The position numbers were made by a program, and so were the translations under genes. A stretch of DNA of 64,000 nt from JAVVHE01 sp038238915 (GTDB lineage Bacteria > Pseudomonadota > Alphaproteobacteria > Sphingomonadales > Sphingomonadaceae): the NCBI GenBank assembly GCA_038238915.1, contig JBBSFH010000008.1, positions 1-64,000 on the forward strand, given 5' to 3'. Of this stretch, positions 23,732-32,232 are shown in pieces (positions within the stretch are counted from its first letter, which is position 1; every line of letters starts with the position of its first letter). The notes under the pieces were generated by a model. That model ran no database searches. It worked only from the letters and a program-made list of their open reading frames with translations, and had not been told where the DNA came from.

Positions 23732-25030
23732 ATGACCTCATCTGACGCCGTGACCCCCAATTCCCCCACGCGCGAGCGTGCCATGCATCCATCGGTCGGC
23801 GTCTTTCGCGCACTCGGGCCAGGGCTGGTCACGGGCGCCGCGGACGATGATCCCAGCGGGATCGCCACCTACAGCCAGGTCGGCGCGCAGTTCGGCTACG
23901 GCATCGCGTGGACCATGGTGTTCAGCCTGCCCTTGATGTTCGTGATCCAGCTGCTGTGCGCGCGCATCGGCGCGGTGACCGGGCATGGCATCGCGGAGAA
24001 CCTCAAGCGCCATTATCCACGCTGGGCGCTGCAGGCGGCCGTGCTGCTGTTGCTCACCGCCAACGTGATCAATCTGGGTGCCGATCTGGGGGCGATGGGG
24101 GCGGCGGTGAAGCTGCTCATCGGCGGGCCGGAGCTTGCCTATACCGTCGCGCTCGGTCTGGTCAGCGTCGCGCTGCAGATCCTGATCCCGTATAATCGCT
24201 ATGCGAGCGTGCTCAAATGGCTGACGATGTCGCTGTTCGCATATGTGGGCGTGGTGTTTGCAGCGCATGTCGATTGGCCAGCGATGCTAAGCCAGCTCGT
24301 CTGGCCGCGCCTGGTGATCGACAAGCCGCACGCGATCGCACTGGTCGCGGTCCTGGGGACGACGATCAGCCCGTATCTGTTCTTCTGGCAGGCGGGGCAG
24401 GAGGTGGAAGAGAAGCGCCGCAAACACGCCCGCCCGCTCAAAGTCATGGCGCGCCGCGCCGAGGGTGAACTCGCGCGTCTGCGGCTGGATACCGGGGTGG
24501 GCATGGTATTCTCCAACCTGATCGCAATTTTCATCATCACCGCCACCGCAGCCACACTACACGCGCACGGAGTGACGCGGATCGATACCAGCGCGCAGGC
24601 CGCCGAAGCCCTGCGGCCGGTTGCGGGGCCGTTTGCATTCCTGCTTTTCGCGTGTGGGATCATCGGCACGGGGATGCTCGCGGTACCCGTGCTCGCCGGA
24701 GCGGTCGCCTATGCCGTCGCAGAGACGGCGGGGTGGCCCGCGAGTCTCGAGCGGCCGCCGCGCGAGGCCAAGGCCTTTTACGGCGTGATCGCGGCTGCGA
24801 CCTTGGGAGGGGTGGCGCTGAACTTCGTGGGGATCGATCCGATCAAGGCACTGTTCTGGGCGGCGGCGGTGAACGGCGCGCTGTCCGCGCCGCTGATGGC
24901 GCTGATCATGCTGATCGTCGCCAACAAGTCGGCGATGGGCAAGCTCGTCGCCCCGCGCCTGCTGATATGGGTGGGCTGGCTGGCGACGCTGGTGATGGCG
25001 GCGGTGACGGCGGTGTTCGTGGTGGTTTGA
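23732..25030 (+). CDS. NRAMP-family-like metal transporter with divergent metal site
   Basis: 432 residues, about 11 membrane helices. The start FRALGPGLVTGAADDDPSGI places it in the NRAMP superfamily. However, classical NRAMP transporters have DPGN in helix 1 and MPH in helix 6. Here helix 1 reads DPSGIAT and the helix 6 region reads GTTISPYLFFWQAGQ. The ligands that choose manganese or iron are therefore changed, and substrate is unknown. A cytoplasmic insert (EEKRRKHARPLKVMARRAEG) lies in the middle. Start uncertain: ATG 23732 chosen, ATG 23783 also possible. Unlinked in function to its neighbours as far as I can see. Confidence 0.82.
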   Translation: MTSSDAVTPNSPTRERAMHPSVGVFRALGPGLVTGAADDDPSGIATYSQVGAQFGYGIAWTMVFSLPLMFVIQLLCARIGAVTGHGIAENLKRHYPRWALQAAVLLLLTANVINLGADLGAMGAAVKLLIGGPELAYTVALGLVSVALQILIPYNRYASVLKWLTMSLFAYVGVVFAAHVDWPAMLSQLVWPRLVIDKPHAIALVAVLGTTISPYLFFWQAGQEVEEKRRKHARPLKVMARRAEGELARLRLDTGVGMVFSNLIAIFIITATAATLHAHGVTRIDTSAQAAEALRPVAGPFAFLLFACGIIGTGMLAVPVLAGAVAYAVAETAGWPASLERPPREAKAFYGVIAAATLGGVALNFVGIDPIKALFWAAAVNGALSAPLMALIMLIVANKSAMGKLVAPRLLIWVGWLATLVMAAVTAVFVVV

Positions 25031-25050
25031 GGCAGATGCGGTGCCTGTCC

Positions 25051-25079
25051 TTGAGGATGGGGGTCGGTTGCCGTATGTT
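25051..25079 (+). promoter_or_regulatory. Sigma-70-type promoter of the abrB-doc pair
   Basis: TTGAGG (25051-25056), a 17-base spacer, then TATGTT (25074-25079). Transcription would begin at about 25086, the A of the antitoxin ATG, suggesting a leaderless mRNA. No ribosome binding site precedes that ATG, which agrees. Confidence 0.55.
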
Positions 25080-25085
25080 CCGAGC

Positions 25086-25310
25086 ATGACCAAGCATCTG
25101 CGCCTTGTCGCCGTGGGCGACGATATCGCCGTGATCCTGCCGCATGAGTTGCATGATGAGCTGGACGTGCGCGCGGGCGGCACGGTGGTGGTGAAGCGGA
25201 CTGCAGGGGGCGTGACGCTTGCGGCAGACCGTGAGTATGCGCGCTCGATTGCCCTCGCGCGCGAAGTCATGGAGCGGGACAGGGAAGCTTTGGCGATCCT
25301 CGCGCGATGA
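25086..25310 (+). CDS. AbrB/MazE-type antitoxin
   Basis: 74 residues. The N-terminal half matches the swapped-hairpin AbrB/MazE DNA-binding fold: VGDDIAVILPHELHDELDVR, then AGGTVVVKRTAGGVTLA. The C-terminal helix (AREVMERDREAL) would bind the toxin. It should repress its own promoter. Its stop overlaps the start of the Doc toxin by 4 bases (ATGA). Doc toxins are more often paired with Phd, so this is a mixed pairing, though one seen elsewhere. Confidence 0.85.
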   Translation: MTKHLRLVAVGDDIAVILPHELHDELDVRAGGTVVVKRTAGGVTLAADREYARSIALAREVMERDREALAILAR

Positions 25311-25687
25311 ACGAGCCCACTTGGGTACCGCAGGATGCGGTCCCGGAGATCCATGCGGCCCAGCTTGCCGAGCACGGGGGCCTGCCCGGTATCCGCGATC
25401 CAAACGCGCTTGCATCGGCTCTCGCGCGGCCAGAGAACCTGTTTGCTTACGTCGAGCCCGACCTGGCGCGGCTCGCGGCGAGCTATGCTTTCGGGCTGGC
25501 GCGGAACCATGCGTTCTCGGATGGCAACAAGCTGACGGCTTTGGTCGTGGCGGCAAAGTTCGGCGGATTGAATGGGCGTCCGATCGCGCCGCCGCAAGAC
25601 GAGATCGTAGCCTTCGTGCTCGCGCTTGCGGCGGGTGAACTGGGCGAGGACGCGGCGGCTGCGTGGTTCCGCGCACGGCTGTCCTGA
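25307..25687 (+). CDS. doc: Doc-type Fic-domain toxin
   Basis: 126 residues. Doc proteins phosphorylate elongation factor Tu and stop translation. The start WVPQDAVPEIHAAQLAEHGG and the Fic motif HAFSDGNKLTAL are visible. The usual motif is HxFx(D/A)GNKR; here Arg is replaced by Leu, so catalysis may be altered. ATGA overlap with the AbrB antitoxin shows coupled translation. Next gene on the same strand is RNase R, 9 bases after its stop. Confidence 0.85.
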   Translation: MNEPTWVPQDAVPEIHAAQLAEHGGLPGIRDPNALASALARPENLFAYVEPDLARLAASYAFGLARNHAFSDGNKLTALVVAAKFGGLNGRPIAPPQDEIVAFVLALAAGELGEDAAAAWFRARLS

Positions 25688-25695
25688 CGCTGCAA

Positions 25696-27831
25696 GTGCT
25701 CCCCTCCCCCGCACAAATCCTCGCCTTCATCAAAGACACCCCCGGTCCCGCAGGCAAACGCGAGATCGCGCGTGCGTTCGCGCTGCACGGGGCGGACCGC
25801 GTCGCGTTGAAGACTCTGTTGCGCGAGATGGAGGATGCAGGGCAGCTCGATCGCACGCCCACGCGCGATTATCATCCCGGTGGCGCGCTGCCCAAGGTGA
25901 CCGTGGTGCGCGTGGTGGATATCGCCAGCGACGGTGCCGCGTTCGCGGTGCCGGACGTTTGGGAGCACGCCGCGCCGCCGCCGCGCATCCGCGTGATGGA
26001 GCGCGCGCGGCAGGGTGCGGCGGGGATCGGCGACCGCATGCTCGCGCGGATCGAGGCGGTGGGCAGCGGCTACCGCGCGCATCCGATGAAGCGGCTCGAA
26101 GCGCGTGCCGAGGCGATGCTCGGCGTGCTGCAGGGTGTGCCCGGCCGCTGGTTCCTGGCACCCACCGACAAGAAGACGCGCGGCGAGATGCCGGTCAGCG
26201 ACGCGGGCGAGGCAAAGGCGGGCGATCTGGTGCTGGCCGAACCGCAGGGGCGCGGGCCGCACATGAGCGCGCGCGTCACCGAAATCCTGGGCGATCCGTT
26301 CGCTCCGCGCGCGTTCAGCCTGATCGCGATCCACGCCAAGCGCATCCCGCACATCTTCCCACCCGCCACGCTGGAGGAAGCGCGCACTGTTGCCGCCCGG
26401 TCGCTCGGCCCGAGAGAAGACCTCACCCGCCTGCCCTTCCTGACGATCGATCCGGCGGACGCGCGCGATCATGACGATGCAGTTTGGGCCGAGGCCGATC
26501 CCGATCGGCCCGACCACTGGCGCGCGATCGTCGCGATCGCCGACGTCAGCTGGTTCGTCCGGCCGCATTCTGCGCTCGATCGCGAGGCGCGGCTGCGTGG
26601 CAACAGCGTCTATTTCCCCGACCGCGTGGTGCCGATGCTGCCCGAGGCGCTCTCGGCGGACGCGTGCTCGCTGGTGGCGGGCCAGCCCCGCGGGGTGCTC
26701 GCTTGCCATCTGGGGATCGCGCCGGACGGCAAGGTGACCTCGCACCGCTTCACCCGCGCGACGATCCGCTGCGTCGCCAATGTTGCCTATGAAGACGCGC
26801 AGGCGAGCATCGATGCGGGGGGCGGCGAGTATCACGCCATCCTCGCGCTTCTGTGGGCCGCGTGGCGCGCGCTCGACGCCGCGCGTGCCGCACGCGCGCC
26901 GCTCGATCTCGATCTGCCCGAGCGGCGCGTGACGCTCGATGTCGACGGGCGAATCGCCGAGATCGGCACGCGGGTACGGCTCGATGCGCACCGGCTGATC
27001 GAGGAATATATGATCGCAGCCAATGTGGCTGCGGCGCAAGCGCTCGATGCGCGCAAGGCGCCGTGCGTCTACCGCGATCACGAGGCACCCGGCCGCGAAA
27101 AGCTGATCGCGTTCAAGGATTATCTCAAGACCTTCGGCCTGCCCTTCGCGCTCGGCCAGGTGATCAAGCCCGCCACCTTCAATCGCGTGCTTGCCGATGT
27201 GAAGGGGCGGGACGAGGCCGAGGCGATCGGCGAGCAGGTGCTGCGCACGCAGACGCAGGCCTATTATGCCGCCACCAACACCGGGCACTTCGGACTGTCA
27301 CTCGGCCAGTACGCGCATTTCACATCGCCGATCCGGCGCTACAGCGATCTGATCGTCCATCGCGCGCTGGTGACCGCATGCGGCCTTGGCGAGGGCGGGC
27401 TGAGCGAGGACGAGGTGTCGATTCTGCCGCGCACCTGCGAGCATATCAGTCAGACCGAACGCCGCGCGATGGAGGCCGAGCGCGATACGATGGACCGCTA
27501 CATCGCCCGGCATCTGAGCGCGCGCGTGGGCGAGATCGTGGATGCGCGGGTGACGGGCGTGGCGAAGTTCGGACTGTTCGCGCAGGTCGACGGAGTGGGT
27601 GGGGACGGCATCCTGCCGATGAGCGCGCTCGGCGACGAACGCTTCCATTTCGACGAAACCGCGCGCGTGATCGAAGGGGAGCGGAGCGGGGACCGTTATA
27701 CGATCGGCCAGCGGCTCAAGCTGCGGCTCGCCGAAGCCAATCCGATCACGGGAGCGCTGCGGTTCGAGCAGCCCGAGGGCGGGTATGGGCGGCAACCGGG
27801 CGGCGGACGGAGGGTACGGCGAGGGCGCTAG
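25696..27831 (+). CDS. rnr: Ribonuclease R
   Basis: 711 residues. 3'-to-5' exoribonuclease that degrades structured RNA. A winged-helix start (PSPAQILAFIKDTPGPAGKR), cold-shock domains, then the RNB domain with FLTIDPADARDHDDAVW (magnesium aspartates) and FGLSLGQYAHFTSPIRRYSD. An S1 domain with ARVTGVAKFGLFAQVDGVGG follows, ending with a short Arg/Gly tail. I chose the GTG at 25696 since it lies just outside doc. A GTG at 25663 inside doc would add 11 residues. No good ribosome site precedes either. Confidence 0.93.
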   Translation: MLPSPAQILAFIKDTPGPAGKREIARAFALHGADRVALKTLLREMEDAGQLDRTPTRDYHPGGALPKVTVVRVVDIASDGAAFAVPDVWEHAAPPPRIRVMERARQGAAGIGDRMLARIEAVGSGYRAHPMKRLEARAEAMLGVLQGVPGRWFLAPTDKKTRGEMPVSDAGEAKAGDLVLAEPQGRGPHMSARVTEILGDPFAPRAFSLIAIHAKRIPHIFPPATLEEARTVAARSLGPREDLTRLPFLTIDPADARDHDDAVWAEADPDRPDHWRAIVAIADVSWFVRPHSALDREARLRGNSVYFPDRVVPMLPEALSADACSLVAGQPRGVLACHLGIAPDGKVTSHRFTRATIRCVANVAYEDAQASIDAGGGEYHAILALLWAAWRALDAARAARAPLDLDLPERRVTLDVDGRIAEIGTRVRLDAHRLIEEYMIAANVAAAQALDARKAPCVYRDHEAPGREKLIAFKDYLKTFGLPFALGQVIKPATFNRVLADVKGRDEAEAIGEQVLRTQTQAYYAATNTGHFGLSLGQYAHFTSPIRRYSDLIVHRALVTACGLGEGGLSEDEVSILPRTCEHISQTERRAMEAERDTMDRYIARHLSARVGEIVDARVTGVAKFGLFAQVDGVGGDGILPMSALGDERFHFDETARVIEGERSGDRYTIGQRLKLRLAEANPITGALRFEQPEGGYGRQPGGGRRVRRGR

Positions 27832-27855
27832 CTCTCGCCGTCCCTACGGTCGGGT

Positions 27856-28110
27856 TTAGCGGTAACGCCAACCGCCATGGTGATGATAGCGATGCGCCCA
27901 GTAGCGACGACCGTCCCAATAGCCGCGCCCGGGATAGAAAATGCCGATGCGCGGAACCGCGACGAACACCGGGCGGGGGCCACCCATCGGGCGACAATGG
28001 CCGGCGGGGCCGCGGAAAAAGCCGCGCCCGCATCCGTCGCGGGCATCTGCAGTGGACATTGCGCCAATAACTGCGGTCGTGGCAACCGCCAGCGCCAACA
28101 TCGTCTTCAT
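27856..28110 (-). CDS. Small exported Gly/His-rich protein (GCG_CRPN-like)
   Basis: 84 residues. Signal peptide MKTMLALAVATTAVIGAMST then ADARDGCGRGFFRGPAGHCRP. The GCG...RGP.G.CRP arrangement resembles the GCG_CRPN domain found in small exported alphaproteobacterial proteins. The tail is rich in Arg, Tyr, Gly and His (RRYWAHRYHHHGGWRYR), which could bind metal or surface polymers. A GGGAG site precedes the ATG at 28110. Function unknown. Convergent with rnr, 24 bases away. Confidence 0.75.
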   Translation of the reverse strand: MKTMLALAVATTAVIGAMSTADARDGCGRGFFRGPAGHCRPMGGPRPVFVAVPRIGIFYPGRGYWDGRRYWAHRYHHHGGWRYR

Positions 28111-28193
28111 ACAATTCTCCCGACTGTGAAGCAGGGGTACGGCGCGGAGAGTACGACACCCTCGCGAGCCCATAAACCCGCGATAGTGTGCGC

Positions 28194-29288
28194 CTATTCC
28201 TCGGTCTTGAGCAATACGCTCTCGCCGATCAGCAGGAAGATCAACACCGGTGCCCACGCCGCTACCACCGGCGGTGCCGCCCCGAAATCGCCCATCGCCA
28301 GCATGAAATTATCCGCGACGAAAAATGCGAACCCCAGGAACATCCCCGCTACAGCCCGCACGAACAGCTTGCCCGATCGTGCCAGTCCAAACGCCGCGAC
28401 CGCTCCCAATAGCGGCATCATCAGCGCGGACAACGGCCCCGAGAGCTTGTGCCACCACGCGCTCTGGAGCGTGCCCACCGATTTGCCGTCGGCGCGCGCG
28501 GCATCGATCTTGGTGCGCAGGTTCCAGAAGGGGATGGTGCTTGCATCGGGTTCGGCCCCGATGAACCGCTGCGGCGGCACGTCGGTACGCCAGAAATCGC
28601 GCGCGCGCAGCGTGCTGCGGCCGCTCGCCACGTCGAAACGTCGCGCGTCGAGCAGCAGCCAGCCGCCGGGTGCAAGTCGCGCCTCGCGCGCGCTCGTGAT
28701 CGCGGTCAGCCGCGCATTATTCGCGCGCGAATACAGCAGGAAATCGACGAGACGCGCCGTTTCGCCACTGCCTTCCATGCGCGCGGCATGCATCAGATCA
28801 TAGCGGTCGCGCGCCCACACCTCGGTCGGCCCGCTGCCCAGTGTGCGCAGCGGTGCGTAATCGGCGGACTTCCAGCGCTGCAGGGTGGCATTGGTATGCG
28901 CCAGCACGGTCTCGTTGAACGCAAAGCTCAGCGCGCTCACTCCCAGAGCAACGAGGAACAGCGGTGCAAGGATCTGGTGCGCGGAAATCCCCGCCGCCTT
29001 GAAGATCACCACCTCACCCTGCGCATTCAAAGCGCCCAGTGTCACCAGCGTTGCGAGCAGTACCGAATAGGGCAGGAATTGCGCGATCAACTGCGGCGCG
29101 CGCAGCGTGGTGTAAGTCCACACGTCCGCGTCGCTGTTGCCCGGCACCGCGAGGATGCGCCCCGCTTCGCCGATGAGGTCGAGCGTCAGCAGGATCGCCA
29201 CCAGGACCACCAGGACCGCAAGCACACGGGTCAGGAACATCACGCCAACATAGCGAGCGATCGTGCGCGAAGGCAGCAGGCCGGGCAT
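28194..29288 (-). CDS. lptG: LPS export ABC transporter permease LptG
   Basis: 364 residues. Inner-membrane permease of the LptBFG machine that lifts lipopolysaccharide toward the outer membrane. Six membrane helices are expected: three at the start (TRVLAVLVVLVAILLTLDLI), then a periplasmic jellyroll (KSADYAPLRTLGSGP... to FIGAEPD), then three at the end (PLSALMMPLLGAVAAF). The ATG overlaps the last base of the lptF stop (TGATG), so the two are translated together. The first frame extension upstream is antisense noise within lptF. Confidence 0.93.
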   Translation of the reverse strand: MPGLLPSRTIARYVGVMFLTRVLAVLVVLVAILLTLDLIGEAGRILAVPGNSDADVWTYTTLRAPQLIAQFLPYSVLLATLVTLGALNAQGEVVIFKAAGISAHQILAPLFLVALGVSALSFAFNETVLAHTNATLQRWKSADYAPLRTLGSGPTEVWARDRYDLMHAARMEGSGETARLVDFLLYSRANNARLTAITSAREARLAPGGWLLLDARRFDVASGRSTLRARDFWRTDVPPQRFIGAEPDASTIPFWNLRTKIDAARADGKSVGTLQSAWWHKLSGPLSALMMPLLGAVAAFGLARSGKLFVRAVAGMFLGFAFFVADNFMLAMGDFGAAPPVVAAWAPVLIFLLIGESVLLKTEE

Positions 29289-30502
29289 CAGGCGTGTTCG
29301 GTCGCGGGTTCGGTCGCGGGTTCGGGCCGCGTGAACAGTTTGCGGACCATCTTGGTCAATGCCGTGCCACTGCGTTCGAGCCCTCCGATCGGAGCCCCTG
29401 CCGCCTTGTAGGCGAGGATCGCGTACAACCAGCAACACAACGCGGCGAACCCGATGAATGGCAGCCATTGACCCCAGAAGGGATCGATCTGCCCCGCCGC
29501 GCCTACGCGCTCGGTATATTCGGAGCTTTTGTGATAGCCGACCAGCAGCAGAATACCCAGGAACACGCCGATCGCCGAGGTCGATCGCTTGGGCGGCACC
29601 GCGAGCGCCACGCCGAGCAGCGGCAGGAATGCCATGATCACCACCTGTATGAGACGCCGCTGGGTCGACGCGATACTCGGGGCACGCTCCGCCAAAGGCC
29701 GCGCCTGATCGGCGTTGACGCGCACCAGTTCGGGCAATGTGCGCTCCACCTCCTTGCCGCCGCGCTTACGAAACCCCTCCATGCGCGGCAGATCGATCGG
29801 GATCATGTGCGTGGCGAAGCTGAGCACGCGCGGCACGGCAAAACCGGGCGCGTCCTGCACCAGCACGCCGTTGGTCAGGCGGAGCAGGATCGTATCGGGG
29901 TCGTCGGTCCCCAGGAACTGCCCACGCGCGGCGGTCACGGTCACGGCACCGCGCTTGGGGGTTTCGGTACGCACGAACAGGCCGCGCAGATCCTGGCCGT
30001 TGTTGGCGCTCGCCTCCACCCGCAACGCGGTATTGGGCCCCAGCCGGTTGAACTCGCCGACGTGGATGCTCGCGCCGAGCGCGCCGGTGCGCAGTTCGTA
30101 TCGCAGCTCCTCGTAGGAATAGCGTGAGATCGGCTGCAGATAGCCAACGATCCCGAAGTTCACGATCGCAGCGCCCAGTGCATAGAGATAGGGCACGCGC
30201 AGCATCCGCGTGTAGCCGATCCCGGCCGCGCGCATCGCATCGAGTTCGGACGACAGCGCAAGCCGACGAAACGCGAGCAATATGCCAAGCATAAGCCCAA
30301 GCGGCACGCCAAGCCCCAGATATTCGGGCAGCAGATCGGCGAGCATCTTCCAGACCACGCTCACCGGCCCGCCCTCGCGGATCACGAAATCGAATAGCCG
30401 TCCCATGCGATCGAGCAGCAGCAGCATCGCCGCCACCGTGACGGTGGCGAACAGCGGCACCGCGATCCGGCGGGCGAGGTAGCGATCGAGCGATGTGAGC
30501 AA
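29288..30502 (-). CDS. lptF: LPS export ABC transporter permease LptF
   Basis: 404 residues. Partner permease of LptG. The N-terminal helices include LFATVTVAAMLLLLDRMGRL and GLGVPLGLMLGILLAFRRLA, followed by SSELDAMRAAGIG, a family landmark; a periplasmic domain and three C-terminal helices follow. The tail ends in RPEPATEPATEHA, encoded by a repeated GTTCGGTCGCGG unit on the plus strand, so length there may vary between strains. Co-translated with lptG. Confidence 0.93.
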   Translation of the reverse strand: MLTSLDRYLARRIAVPLFATVTVAAMLLLLDRMGRLFDFVIREGGPVSVVWKMLADLLPEYLGLGVPLGLMLGILLAFRRLALSSELDAMRAAGIGYTRMLRVPYLYALGAAIVNFGIVGYLQPISRYSYEELRYELRTGALGASIHVGEFNRLGPNTALRVEASANNGQDLRGLFVRTETPKRGAVTVTAARGQFLGTDDPDTILLRLTNGVLVQDAPGFAVPRVLSFATHMIPIDLPRMEGFRKRGGKEVERTLPELVRVNADQARPLAERAPSIASTQRRLIQVVIMAFLPLLGVALAVPPKRSTSAIGVFLGILLLVGYHKSSEYTERVGAAGQIDPFWGQWLPFIGFAALCCWLYAILAYKAAGAPIGGLERSGTALTKMVRKLFTRPEPATEPATEHA

Positions 30503-30563
30503 GGGAAACCCGGTCCAGCGGCGACAAGTCTTATTGGCGGCGCCGCGCGCAATCCGCCAGCGG

Positions 30564-31277
30564 CTATTCGACTTCGAACTCGATCGTCACCCGCGCGGTC
30601 AGGCCAATCTCGCCGGGTGCAACCGGCGTGGACGATTCAGCGGAGGAAACCGCCATCGTGCGCATCATCGGTTGCGGGCGGGCAAACGGTTCGCCTCCGC
30701 CTTCGTCCAGCCGCACGATGCGGCGCACATGAAGGCCCATCGCGTGCGCATACAGGTCCGCCCGTGCCCGCGCTTTCCTCACGGCGGCGGTGCGCGCAAG
30801 ATCGAACACGGCGTCTTCGTCCGCGATGCGAAAATTGGGTCCGCCGATCTGGTTCGATCCCGAGGCGACGAGCGCATCGATCACGGTGCCCGCGCGTGCC
30901 AGATCGTGCAGCCGCACCGAGACGGTGTTCTGCGCCTGGTAACCGGTGAGGCGCGGCGCTTTCCTGTCCTGATAATCATATTGCGGCTGAAGACTGAGAC
31001 CCACCGTCTGGATGTCCGCCTCGGCAATGCGAGCGGCGCGAACCGCAGCGATCACGCGCGCCATCTGCTCGGCATTCGCGCGAGAGGCTGCGGCGGCGGT
31101 GGGCGCGAGCGTGACGACGCCAGCGGTGATCTCGGCGATATCGGGGGCGCGCTCCACATGCGCCTCGGCAGTCAGCGTGACCGTGGTGGGCTTCATGGTC
31201 TGCATGGTCTGCGCGGTCGCGGGGGAAAGCGCGCTCGTGGCCGAAACCGCCAGAGCTGCCAGCAGGACGAAACGCAT
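30564..31277 (-). CDS. SIMPL domain (DUF541) exported protein
   Basis: 237 residues. Signal peptide MRFVLLAALAVSATSALSPA then TAQ. The rest is one SIMPL domain (VTLTAEAHVERAPDIAEIT near the start; GYQAQNTVSVRLHDLARAG; ARADLYAHAMG). These periplasmic proteins oligomerise and have been linked to stress defence; the exact role is unknown. A strong GGAGG precedes the ATG at 31277. A terminator-like hairpin (31362-31389) lies upstream and separates it from the GlsB genes. Confidence 0.88.
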   Translation of the reverse strand: MRFVLLAALAVSATSALSPATAQTMQTMKPTTVTLTAEAHVERAPDIAEITAGVVTLAPTAAAASRANAEQMARVIAAVRAARIAEADIQTVGLSLQPQYDYQDRKAPRLTGYQAQNTVSVRLHDLARAGTVIDALVASGSNQIGGPNFRIADEDAVFDLARTAAVRKARARADLYAHAMGLHVRRIVRLDEGGGEPFARPQPMMRTMAVSSAESSTPVAPGEIGLTARVTIEFEVE

Positions 31278-31361
31278 CGTAAAACCTCCAAGGAGGAATT
31301 GGAAAGCTGCCGACGATGGCGCTTTGTCAATCATGGTACGGTCCGATCGAGCAATGCAAAG

Positions 31362-31389
31362 CCCGCGCGGTGGACCACCACCGCGCGGG
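31362..31389 (-). terminator. 12-bp hairpin downstream of the GlsB genes
   Basis: Perfect inverted repeat CCCGCGCGGTGG / CCACCGCGCGGG with a 4-base loop, 29 bases past the stop of the gene at 31419-31685. Only a short T-tract (CTTTGC) follows on the minus strand. Likely a terminator, possibly of moderate strength. Confidence 0.6.
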
Positions 31390-31418
31390 AATGCAACGCG
31401 ATCATGCTCGATTCCGAG

Positions 31419-31685
31419 CTAGATGCGCTGGCGGCTCGTCACCAGATTGTAGATGAAAAGCACCACGATCGCACCGATGGTGGCGACAATGATCGGCCCC
31501 AGAAACGCACCGCCGATGCCGATGTGCAGCACGTTTGCCGACAGCCACCCACCGACGAACGCGCCGATGATGCCCAGAATGATCGTCATGATGATCCCGC
31601 CGCCGTCGCGACCGGGCATGATGAACTTTGCCAGAGCGCCCGCGATCGCACCGATCACGATCCACCAGAGCCATGAACCTGTCAT
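31419..31685 (-). CDS. GlsB/YeaQ/YmgE family small membrane protein
   Basis: 88 residues with three membrane helices (WLWWIVIGAIAGALAKFIM; GIIMTIILGIIGAFVGGWL; GPIIVATIGAIVVLFIYNLV) and the family signature PGRDGGG between the first two. Members are induced by envelope or acid stress; biochemical function is unknown. The ATG at 31685 follows GGGAG; an ATG five codons upstream is less well placed. It forms a tandem pair with a paralogue 60 bases upstream. Confidence 0.88.
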   Translation of the reverse strand: MTGSWLWWIVIGAIAGALAKFIMPGRDGGGIIMTIILGIIGAFVGGWLSANVLHIGIGGAFLGPIIVATIGAIVVLFIYNLVTSRQRI

Positions 31686-31745
31686 GATAGTCTCCCTCAT
31701 TGTTTCGGCGTTGCACTGTGCAAGCGAGGACTAAACCCCGCAGAC

Positions 31746-32024
31746 CTAGATTGCGTTCCGCCGGACGGTGACGGAATGATACACGATCAAAAGGATCACC
31801 GCGCCAAGCGTCGCGACGAGGAGGCTGCCAAACCAGCTCGAGCCCCAACCCATGTGCAGGACATTGTTGACGACGAACCCGCCTACATACGCGCCGACGA
31901 TCCCGAGGATGATGCTTATCAGTAAACCGCCGTCGCGGCCGGGAACGATCGCCTTGGCGAGCATTCCCGCGAGCGCGCCGACGATGATCCAGCCGAGCCA
32001 GCTGTGATCGTTAAGATAGTCCAT
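31746..32024 (-). CDS. GlsB/YeaQ/YmgE family small membrane protein (paralogue)
   Basis: 92 residues. Same layout as its neighbour: WLGWIIVGALAGMLAKAIV, signature PGRDGG, LLISIILGIVGAYVGGFVV, and LLVATLGAVILLIVYHSV. The two proteins are clearly related and arose by tandem duplication. A GGGGAG site precedes the ATG at 32024. I looked for the alphaproteobacterial general-stress (EcfG) promoter GGAAC-N16-CGTT upstream and did not find a convincing one. Confidence 0.88.
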   Translation of the reverse strand: MDYLNDHSWLGWIIVGALAGMLAKAIVPGRDGGLLISIILGIVGAYVGGFVVNNVLHMGWGSSWFGSLLVATLGAVILLIVYHSVTVRRNAI

Positions 32025-32232
32025 GTTTTCTTCTCCCCAGAAAGTCGCCGTGCGGGACGATCTCGCGCCCGACCATGCGGCCAAAGCCGACTGCACGCGG
32101 CCTGCACAATATTGCGCGTATCCGAAACGTTTTGCAACTTTTCCGAACGCGCGCGGCTGGCGGGCCACGCCCCCCTCTGCTACCCGCTTGCGTTAGCCGA
32201 CTTAGCGATGTAACACAGTGCCGGATTTAGAG

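Noticed and set aside
25483..27288. 601-codon minus-strand frame opposite rnr
   Set aside because: Shadow frame; composition follows third-position GC bias of RNase R.
29294..29335. Repeated GTTC at the lptF 3' end as an SOS box
   Set aside because: Spacing between GTTC units is 8, not 7, and it is inside coding sequence with no promoter nearby.
32024..32200. EcfG general-stress promoter upstream of the GlsB pair
   Set aside because: A GGAA and CGTT are present but only 11 bases apart, too close for the GGAAC-N16-CGTT arrangement.
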